DNA from: Desulfobacteraceae bacterium
Lineage (GTDB): Bacteria; Desulfobacterota; Desulfobacteria; Desulfobacterales; Desulfosarcinaceae
Assembly: GCA_027025615.1 (NCBI GenBank)
Contig: JALVQM010000008.1
Location: forward strand, 11,666 to 21,491
Reading direction: 5' to 3'
DNA: 9,826 nt
Shown: piece by piece, positions 1 to 6,356 of the stretch
How the letters are laid out: each line of letters starts with the position of its first letter
Numbering within the stretch: position 1 is the first letter of the stretch
The notes under the pieces: generated by a model
Databases searched by the model: none
What the model was told of the DNA's origin: nothing
What the model saw: the letters and a program-made list of their open reading frames with translations, nothing else
Translations under genes and position numbers: made by a program

Positions 1-186
1 ATGTCCTCTCAAGATGAGGCTAATGCCTTGGCAAAGTTACAAATTCAATTTGATGGACTGCAACAGGATATTCTTCATACAAGAACTCCTGGTTATATGC
101 GTATGTTAACCTTTTCCCATCGGTTTATTATCCCTGTGCAGATTAATAAATTTGAGGCGGTGAGTACCTCCAATTCTACCATATAG
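1..186 (+). CDS. C-terminal fragment, probable HerA-like ATPase (partial, 5' end outside window)
   Basis: The reading frame is open from the first base and ends at TAG 184-186. The ATG at position 1 is probably an internal methionine, so this is the tail of a longer protein. About 61 residues are visible: a short helix rich in Ala, Leu and Gln, then a strand-like stretch ending in residues FIIPVQINKFE, then a polar tail. That helix followed by a final 'F-x-x-P' strand resembles the C-terminus of HerA/DUF87 pumping ATPases. The catalytic Walker motifs would lie upstream and cannot be checked. The stronger argument is context: the next gene, 12 bases downstream, is a NurA-family nuclease, and HerA and NurA are classically encoded side by side and act as one complex, a hexameric DNA translocase feeding a nuclease. 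The HerA assignment is therefore mostly inference from neighbourhood. Another ATPase or an unrelated protein remains possible. Confidence 0.5.
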   Translation: MSSQDEANALAKLQIQFDGLQQDILHTRTPGYMRMLTFSHRFIIPVQINKFEAVSTSNSTI

Positions 187-190
187 AGGA
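185..190 (+). promoter_or_regulatory. Ribosome binding site choosing the ATG start of the NurA gene
   Basis: AGAGGA ends 8 bases before ATG 199 but only 2 bases before the alternative in-frame TTG 193. The spacing favours ATG 199. A stronger-looking AAAGGAGG at 208-215 lies inside the gene and has no suitable in-frame start codon just downstream, so it is not used for this choice. Confidence 0.5.
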
Positions 191-198
191 CGTTGACT

Positions 199-1497
199 AT
201 GCCTTATAAAGGAGGTTCGCGGCTTTCAGGAGAGCGGGCAAGCAAGCTCGGCCATCTTGATATTATCCAAAGTGATCTTGTAAACGAGTTGATAGATCAA
301 TTCGAGAGCTATGATCCTGAAATAGTAGAAACTGATGCCAAGTGGGAAAAAATTGATCTTAGCGAAGAGCCGTTGCGCTTAATTTTTGCGGTAGATGGTT
401 CCAAACAAACTGTACGATCTGATTTACCTCCGTATAAAGAACTTTCTTTCATAAAGACTACCTTGCTAAGGCTCGACCAGTACGCCTTAGACAAGTTGGA
501 TCCTGATGCTCCTCATCCTATGGCTTTGCGGGATATCATGGCAGATGCAGCCATGTACCACGCAACAGTGCTGCCCCTAAAAGGGGTGCGGGTAAAGGGA
601 AAAAATAATTATGATGCAGTTAGACAAATTATTTTTGAATCATTGAATGATCACTCTTTAAACCGTGAGCCCTACAACACTCTGAAGTGGTTGGCCTATG
701 AGTTATGGACAGGCCAACCGAAGAAATCTCCAAGTTTTAGCTGTCCTCACTGTTCAGAAGAAGTCTCAGGGCTTCCTTACAATACAGATGAAGGAGAATG
801 TGAACATTGTAACGGCCATTTGTTTCTTTCCGACATGATAGGGTTCCATCTTGAGATGGGTGAGGATGTTGCCCCAGATTCGGTTTCAACGGCCTATATG
901 CTCATCCACGAAACACTCTTACTGTTTACGGGGATCCGTCATTTTTGGGAGAAGAAAAAATATAAGGTGCTTAACAATGCCCTTTTCTTGAAAGATGGGC
1001 CACTAACCCTGAGAAGCCAATACTCTAAGCTGGTTATTCCTATTCGGAATTTTATCGAATTCGCAAAAGTACAAGGGGTTGAAATCCATATCGCCGGCCA
1101 AGAGAAAACAGGAGCATTTGTTGATCACCTTGAAATTATCGCAAAATATGCTCCGGCTGGCTCCTTCTATGCACCGAGCAATGACTATATACGCAAAGAA
1201 GTGCAGCACCGGCCAGAACGTGCCGAACCGTATGGTTTCAGGACAAACTATGGAAATAAACTATTCGTGAAAGTGGATAATTACCATTACTTGGTCATGA
1301 GCATTCCCACTGGGAATTATGTGGATACAAAATCTGCGGCTGATCTGTTCGGCCTAAAAAAGATTTTAGCAACGCTACCAAGCATCTTGAGCCATCGCCA
1401 TGAATGTGCCCTTATCCCTATAGAACTGGCCAATGGTGTTGCTTCTCTATCAAGCTATCCGTCTGCCGCAATTTTAAAGATTTTTGCCGATATCTAA
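199..1497 (+). CDS. nurA: NurA-family nuclease with internal zinc-binding module
   Basis: The product is 432 residues from ATG 199, or 434 from TTG 193. NurA nucleases have an RNase H-like fold, use metal-binding acidic residues, and resect DNA ends together with the HerA translocase. Visible here are an early strand ending in VDGS (Asp66-Gly67-Ser68), the signature metal-site motif, and a second strand with FLKDGPL (Asp266), the second family motif. They are followed by a conserved-looking KTGAF block (about 303-307) and a late FVKVDNYHYLVMSIPTG segment (about 356-372). Between the two acidic motifs sits CPHC (182-185) and CEHC (201-204), a C-x2-C-x15-C-x2-C zinc-ribbon-like insertion that I do not recall in the short archaeal NurA proteins. 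No signal peptide or membrane segment is seen, so it is cytoplasmic. The gene follows the putative HerA gene by 12 bases and precedes a helicase-nuclease by 18 bases, so it is in one operon. It is more AT-rich (around 42% GC in the lines counted) than the helicase gene after it. Confidence 0.75.
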   Translation: MPYKGGSRLSGERASKLGHLDIIQSDLVNELIDQFESYDPEIVETDAKWEKIDLSEEPLRLIFAVDGSKQTVRSDLPPYKELSFIKTTLLRLDQYALDKLDPDAPHPMALRDIMADAAMYHATVLPLKGVRVKGKNNYDAVRQIIFESLNDHSLNREPYNTLKWLAYELWTGQPKKSPSFSCPHCSEEVSGLPYNTDEGECEHCNGHLFLSDMIGFHLEMGEDVAPDSVSTAYMLIHETLLLFTGIRHFWEKKKYKVLNNALFLKDGPLTLRSQYSKLVIPIRNFIEFAKVQGVEIHIAGQEKTGAFVDHLEIIAKYAPAGSFYAPSNDYIRKEVQHRPERAEPYGFRTNYGNKLFVKVDNYHYLVMSIPTGNYVDTKSAADLFGLKKILATLPSILSHRHECALIPIELANGVASLSSYPSAAILKIFADI

Positions 1498-1505
1498 ATA
1501 GACAT

Positions 1506-1510
1506 AGGAA
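1506..1510 (+). promoter_or_regulatory. Ribosome binding site supporting a TTG start for the helicase-nuclease
   Basis: AGGAA lies 5 bases before TTG 1516. There is no in-frame ATG or GTG between the preceding stop codon and the helicase Q-motif/Walker A region, and the first in-frame ATG would remove the Walker A motif. The rare TTG start is therefore well supported. Confidence 0.6.
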
Positions 1511-1515
1511 AAGCT

Positions 1516-4422
1516 TTGACCGAATCAATCCAACAATTCACAACCAATGCAAACAAGCATCAGCTTCAGGCCATTCAAACCACCGAAGGCCCCTTGCTGA
1601 TTATTGCCGGGCCAGGGTCGGGGAAGACCTTCACTCTCGTCGAACGGATTGTTTATCTCATTACCGAAAAGGGAGCTGAGCCTGAGTCACTTTTTGTCGT
1701 TACATTTACTGAAAAGGCAGCGGCAGAGCTGACTACGCGTGTTTCCAACCGCCTCCTTGAGCTTGGCATCAAATTCAACCTCCATGAAATGTACCTCGGC
1801 ACATTTCACTCTATTTGTCTCAGGCTCATAGAGGAACATCGGGAGTACACCAGGCTGCAACGTAGCTTTACCCTGATGGATCAGTTTGACCAGCAATATT
1901 TTCTCTATCAGCACCTTGACCCTTATGGGGAGGTAGACAACTCAGAAGCAATTCTTGGCAGACCAGGGAGTGGTCGCTGGAGACGGTCAGATTCTTTGCT
2001 GAAGTGGCTGAACAAGGCAACAGAGGAGGCCCTTGATCCGACTGAGCTTGTAAAGGCAGAAGATGAATCGGTTCAGGCCCTTGGTGAGTGTTTGCAACTC
2101 TATCATAAACAGCTTGAGGAGTATAATGTTCTTGATTTTTCAGGGATACAGTACGAGGCGTTGCGCCTTTTACAGCGCTATCCGGAGGTGCTGAAAGAGC
2201 TCCGGGACAAGATCAAATATATGATGGTGGATGAGTATCAGGATACCAACACCATCCAGGAGATGTTTCTCCAGCTTCTTTGTGGTGAAAAACCGAACCT
2301 GTGTGTAGTAGGTGACGATGACCAGGGACTCTACCGCTTCCGTGGGGCATCTATTCGCAACATTCTTACCTTTCAGGATCAGTTCGGTGGAGGGAAATGC
2401 AAACAGGTCAATCTCACGACCAACTACCGGTCACATCCGGAGATCATCCGCTACTATAATCGCTGGATGGACAGGGCCGGTTGGACAGTTGACGGGCAGA
2501 CTTTTCGCTATGACAAAGTTATTGAGGAGAATAAAGACCAGGTATTTCCGGACACAGCAACGGTTATCAAGGTTGCTGCACCGCCTGATGGCGATTGGCA
2601 CGATGAGGTTTATGATTTTTTAACTCACCTTCGCGAACAGGGCACTATCACCAACTGGAACCAGGTGGCATTTCTCTTCCGCTCTGTCAAGCACCACCGG
2701 GTAGTGGCCCTGGCCAGCTCGCTTGAGGAGCGCGGGATCGGGGTATACTCGCCACGTTCAAACATGTTTTTTGACCGTGAAGAGGTCTGTCTGATGTTCG
2801 GTGCCCTGATCTTTCTCTTCCCCCAGTTCCCTGAAGTCAGGAAGTGGTCGGATAGTGCCCATTTGGCTATCTGGGACTATTACGACCGGGACTGTTTCGG
2901 CCTGTTTGCCAACGAGTTGCGTCAACCAGAGAATAAAGACCTTCTGGACTGGGCCCGCCCCTTGGCCAAAAAGCACTATTTCCTGACGGAAAACACCGAT
3001 TATGGATTCACCGATCTGTTTTATAAGCTGATCCGTTTTCCCCTGTTCAGCCGTTTCCTGGAAGAGGACGAGAAGGGCAACCTGGTCAATGAACGGGCTG
3101 CCCGTAATCTGTCCATGCTCTCCAGGCTGCTGACCAAGTTTGAATATCTTCACCATATATCTGTGTTAAATCCCGCCTATCTGGAAGGGAATATCAAGAC
3201 TCTCTTCAACACCTTCATACGTTTTTTGAAAGAGGGTGGAATAGATGAGTATGAGGATCGTTCGGAATATGCACCCAGTGGCTGTGTCTCGTTCCTTACC
3301 ATCCACCAGTCCAAAGGGCTTGAGTTTCCGGTGGTGTTGGTTGGTTCGCTTCATGCGACCCCGAGGAAACAGTACACTGACCTGGATCAGATCCTTGAGC
3401 GGGACTATCTTTCCCGTCCGCCTTTTGAGCCTATCGAACACACAAAATTCTTTGATTTCTGGAGGCTCTACTATACTGCCTATTCCAGAGCACAGAACGT
3501 ACTGGCCCTGACCTGCCAAGAGGTCTCCGGTCGAGGACGGACCCCGTCAAAGCACTTTGTGGATTACTACAACGACCTGCCTTCCTGGCGTGATGCTGCT
3601 TTCAGGCCGGAACTCCTGGAACTTGATCAGGTAAAGGAGGTGAACCTTAAAAGGGAGTACTCTTTCACCTCCCACCTGACTCTTTTTGAGAACTGTGCGC
3701 AGCAGTATCTCTTTTTCAAGGAGCTGGAGTTCAGCCCGGTGCGCAAGAGCCCTATTCTCTTTGGTACACTTGTTCACCAGACCATTGAGGATATTCATAA
3801 AACCGTTCTTCGTGGTGAAGAGGAGAAACTCTCCCACGACCAGATCCGCTCCTGGTTCGAGACCAATTATAAATATCTCACCAAACGGGAACGGGTCTAC
3901 CTGGCAGAGCCGATCCGTGACGTGGCCCTTGGCCATGTTCTGCGTTATTACGACCGTCAGGATGGAGACTGGTCGAGGATTGTAGAGGCTGAGGTGGATA
4001 TTTCCCTGGTGAAAGATCAGTATATCTTAAAAGGAAGCGTGGATTTGATTACCGGCGAAGACGATACGGTAGAGATCGTCGATTTCAAATCAGAGAAAAA
4101 GCCGGATATGGAAAAAGATCGGGAAAAGCTGAAGCGATATCAGCGGCAGCTTGAGGTGTATGCCCATCTGGTTGAGGAGCGCACCGGGCGGAAGGTGACC
4201 AGAACCCACCTCTACTACACCAGTGTGGATGGCGGGAACCCCTATATCTCCTTTGAAAAGGATGACGGGGCCATAGACAAGACAATTCAGACCTTTGATG
4301 AGGTCGTCGGGCGCATCGAAAACCATGATTTCAGCATTGCGGAACGGCCTGAGAAACTTTGTGTGGAGTGCGATATGCGCCCCTACTGTGATACAAAAAA
4401 CTGGAAATTTAGAGAAGAATAA
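1516..4422 (+). CDS. UvrD-like SF1 helicase fused to AddB/Cas4-type iron-sulphur PD-(D/E)XK nuclease
   Basis: This 968-residue protein is predicted to unwind DNA with ATP and cut the released strands. The helicase motifs appear in order: HQLQAIQ (15-21, Q-motif), Walker A AGPGSGKT (31-38), Ia VVTFTEKAAAEL (61-72), II VDEYQDT (238-244), III VVGDDDQGLYRFRGA (264-278), IV NYRSHPEI (303-310), V TIHQSKGLEFPVV (595-607) and VI YYTAYSRAQN (652-661, Arg658). The C-terminal part (about 715-968) is a RecB-type nuclease: GTLVHQTIEDIH (750-761, His754), the core Asp843 ... Asp856-Phe-Lys858, and YQRQLEVYAHL (875-885). Cys727 together with Cys949, Cys952 and Cys958 (C-x2-C-x5-C) matches the cysteine pattern of the AddB/Cas4 iron-sulphur nucleases. 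All key residues look intact. The start is TTG, and the stop overlaps the next ATG by 1 base (TAATG), implying translational coupling to Mod. It resembles AddA and AddB functions condensed into one chain. It is smaller than typical AddA and lies in a restriction operon, so a dedicated defence role is inferred rather than general recombination. Confidence 0.9.
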   Translation: MTESIQQFTTNANKHQLQAIQTTEGPLLIIAGPGSGKTFTLVERIVYLITEKGAEPESLFVVTFTEKAAAELTTRVSNRLLELGIKFNLHEMYLGTFHSICLRLIEEHREYTRLQRSFTLMDQFDQQYFLYQHLDPYGEVDNSEAILGRPGSGRWRRSDSLLKWLNKATEEALDPTELVKAEDESVQALGECLQLYHKQLEEYNVLDFSGIQYEALRLLQRYPEVLKELRDKIKYMMVDEYQDTNTIQEMFLQLLCGEKPNLCVVGDDDQGLYRFRGASIRNILTFQDQFGGGKCKQVNLTTNYRSHPEIIRYYNRWMDRAGWTVDGQTFRYDKVIEENKDQVFPDTATVIKVAAPPDGDWHDEVYDFLTHLREQGTITNWNQVAFLFRSVKHHRVVALASSLEERGIGVYSPRSNMFFDREEVCLMFGALIFLFPQFPEVRKWSDSAHLAIWDYYDRDCFGLFANELRQPENKDLLDWARPLAKKHYFLTENTDYGFTDLFYKLIRFPLFSRFLEEDEKGNLVNERAARNLSMLSRLLTKFEYLHHISVLNPAYLEGNIKTLFNTFIRFLKEGGIDEYEDRSEYAPSGCVSFLTIHQSKGLEFPVVLVGSLHATPRKQYTDLDQILERDYLSRPPFEPIEHTKFFDFWRLYYTAYSRAQNVLALTCQEVSGRGRTPSKHFVDYYNDLPSWRDAAFRPELLELDQVKEVNLKREYSFTSHLTLFENCAQQYLFFKELEFSPVRKSPILFGTLVHQTIEDIHKTVLRGEEEKLSHDQIRSWFETNYKYLTKRERVYLAEPIRDVALGHVLRYYDRQDGDWSRIVEAEVDISLVKDQYILKGSVDLITGEDDTVEIVDFKSEKKPDMEKDREKLKRYQRQLEVYAHLVEERTGRKVTRTHLYYTSVDGGNPYISFEKDDGAIDKTIQTFDEVVGRIENHDFSIAERPEKLCVECDMRPYCDTKNWKFREE

Positions 4423-6356
4423 TGAGCAAACAGACAAAGTTGAAATTTGGTGTGCCCGAAAGTGAGACCACTGAGGTGGATAAGTATGAGTTTGAGCCCA
4501 TTCAAGGGTATCCCATGCTCAACTGGAGGGGCAAGCGCCCCTTTACTTCGACCCAGTTTTATCCGGCCCAGTTGAAAGAGAGTTTTGGAGAGGCAGTTGA
4601 TGGATGGATAAATAAGATTTACTGGGGAGATAACCTTCAGGTTATGAGTCATCTGCTGAAGGAGTTTCGAGGTAAAGTTGACCTTGTTTATATTGATCCT
4701 CCATTTGACTCGAAAGCTGATTACAAAAAGCAAATCAAACAAAAAGGAAAAACACTAAATAACGATTACAATACGTTTGAAGAGAAGCAATATGGAGATA
4801 TATGGACAAATGATGAATATCTACAATTTTTATTTGAGAGATTGGTGTTAACAAGAGAGCTTCTGGCAGAAAATGGGACAATTTATATTCATTGTGATTG
4901 GCATAAGTCACATCTTATCCGTTGTCTTATGGATGAAGTTTATGGCTACAATAATTTTATTAATGAAATTATATGGAGAAGGGGAAATAATAAGAAAACA
5001 ACAAATAAATTTTCTGTATCTCATGACAATATATTTATTTATTCAAAATCATCCGCTTATTTATTCAATCCTCAATATCTCCCATATTCTGATGAATATA
5101 TAAATGAAAAATATCCTAACAAGGAAAATGGACGTCGATACCAATTGCAGGCAATGTATGGGAAAGGTGACGGTCCAGCTTTGTATTTTGGAGATAAGCT
5201 TATTGCCCCCCCACCTGGTTTGCATTGGCGTTGGAACCAAGACAGAATCACCAAAGCAATGGAAGAAGGCATTATTGTTTTCCCAAAGGGAGGTCAAGGA
5301 ATGCCAAGATTTAAAGATTTCCTGGATACAAAAAAAGGAAATCCTGTACGCACAATTTGGGATGATTTACCTGAAGTTAATTCTCAGGCAGAGGAAAGAG
5401 AAGGCTACCCTACGCAAAAGCCTATTAGTTTGCTTGAGAGAATCATTCGTACTTCATCTAAGCCAGGAGACATCGTTTTTGATTGTTTTATGGGCTCTGG
5501 TACAGCACAAGCAGTTGCTATGAAACTTGGCCGCCGATTCATTGGTGCTGACATAAACCTTGGCGCCATACAAATCTCAACAAAACGACTTCTCCAAGTA
5601 GCTAAAGAGTTGCAACAAAAACAACAGTCTTTGCTAGACGACAAACAGAAAACCTTTTACAGCGGTTTTGAAGTTTACAATGTCAATCGCTACGATGTCT
5701 TCCGTAACCCCATCGAGGCAAAAGAACTCCTCATCGAAGCCTTGGAAATACAACCCCTAGAAAAAAGCAGTCTCTATGACGGCGAAAAAGACGGCCGCAT
5801 GGTCAAGATTATGCCGGTTAACCGGATTGCCACCAGAGCCGACCTCAACGAACTGATCAGCGGCTTTGATTATAAAACCTTTGAACGTCGTCAGGATGAA
5901 AGACCTAACCAGCCAGTAGAAAAGCTCCTCCTTGTCTGCATGGGGCATGAGGCCGACCTCAAGGCCACCCTCGAAAAAGAAGTCCCCTTCAAGCTGGACA
6001 TTGAGGTGGTGGACATTCTCCGGGACAAAGCAAACCTGGAGTTTAAGCGGGACTCCGAGGCCAGAATAGTGATCGAAGGAGATAAGTTGACCATCAAGCA
6101 GTTCTATCCCATGAACCTTTTACAGAAACTCAGCCTCCAAAAGGAAAAAGTGGACGACTGGCGAGAGCTGGTCGAATCGGTCATGGTGGATTGGAATTAT
6201 GATGGAGCCGTCCTTGAACCGGCAGTAGTGGACCTGCCCGGCAAGAATGAATTGGTCAAAGGCGAGTACACCATCCCCGAAGACGCTGGCACCATTATGG
6301 TGAAGATTACGGATCTTCTTTCCGAGTCTCTGGAGCAGGAGATCAGTCATGGCTGA
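4422..6356 (+). CDS. mod: Type III restriction-modification DNA methyltransferase (Mod), beta class
   Basis: The 644-residue product is an S-adenosylmethionine-dependent DNA methyltransferase, probably adenine-N6, which marks host DNA and in type III systems gives the Res partner its target specificity. Motif order is diagnostic of the beta class: GDNLQVM (69-75), then catalytic motif IV DPPF (92-95), a long target-recognition region (about 105-325), TQKP (331-334), and the AdoMet-binding motif I FDCFMGSGT (353-361) followed by FIGADIN (373-379). The catalytic tetrapeptide is DPPF where DPPY is more usual; Phe is accepted in the (D/N/S)PP(Y/F) consensus. Residues about 420-644 form an extra C-terminal domain, plausibly for Res contact or dimerisation (inference). 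The ATG overlaps the previous stop by 1 base, with a weak AGAGAAG upstream. The end overlaps the Res start by 8 bases. The target-recognition part is much poorer in GC than both ends of the gene, a sign of domain exchange. The recognised site cannot be read from the sequence. Confidence 0.9.
   Translation: MSKQTKLKFGVPESETTEVDKYEFEPIQGYPMLNWRGKRPFTSTQFYPAQLKESFGEAVDGWINKIYWGDNLQVMSHLLKEFRGKVDLVYIDPPFDSKADYKKQIKQKGKTLNNDYNTFEEKQYGDIWTNDEYLQFLFERLVLTRELLAENGTIYIHCDWHKSHLIRCLMDEVYGYNNFINEIIWRRGNNKKTTNKFSVSHDNIFIYSKSSAYLFNPQYLPYSDEYINEKYPNKENGRRYQLQAMYGKGDGPALYFGDKLIAPPPGLHWRWNQDRITKAMEEGIIVFPKGGQGMPRFKDFLDTKKGNPVRTIWDDLPEVNSQAEEREGYPTQKPISLLERIIRTSSKPGDIVFDCFMGSGTAQAVAMKLGRRFIGADINLGAIQISTKRLLQVAKELQQKQQSLLDDKQKTFYSGFEVYNVNRYDVFRNPIEAKELLIEALEIQPLEKSSLYDGEKDGRMVKIMPVNRIATRADLNELISGFDYKTFERRQDERPNQPVEKLLLVCMGHEADLKATLEKEVPFKLDIEVVDILRDKANLEFKRDSEARIVIEGDKLTIKQFYPMNLLQKLSLQKEKVDDWRELVESVMVDWNYDGAVLEPAVVDLPGKNELVKGEYTIPEDAGTIMVKITDLLSESLEQEISHG
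4741..5160 (+). other. AT-rich island inside mod (target-recognition region)
   Basis: By hand count these 420 bases are about 29% GC. Bases 5941-6060 of the same gene are near 57%, and 4441-4620 near 48%. The island corresponds to about residues 107-246, between catalytic motif IV and the AdoMet motif I, where beta-class enzymes carry their target-recognition domain. The drop continues more mildly to about 5640. The reading frame stays open and the motifs are intact, so this is not decay. Exchange of the recognition domain by recombination is the simplest reading. Confidence 0.7.

Noticed and set aside
2758..3156. 132-codon - strand open frame inside the helicase-nuclease gene (others at 3166-3519, 3547-3936, 4090-4437)
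   Set aside because: All are opposite-strand shadows of a well supported coding gene with continuous conserved motifs.
5104..5523. 139-codon + strand open frame within mod in another frame
   Set aside because: It overlaps the motif-bearing Mod frame and contains no domain of its own; the AT-rich context makes chance open frames likely.
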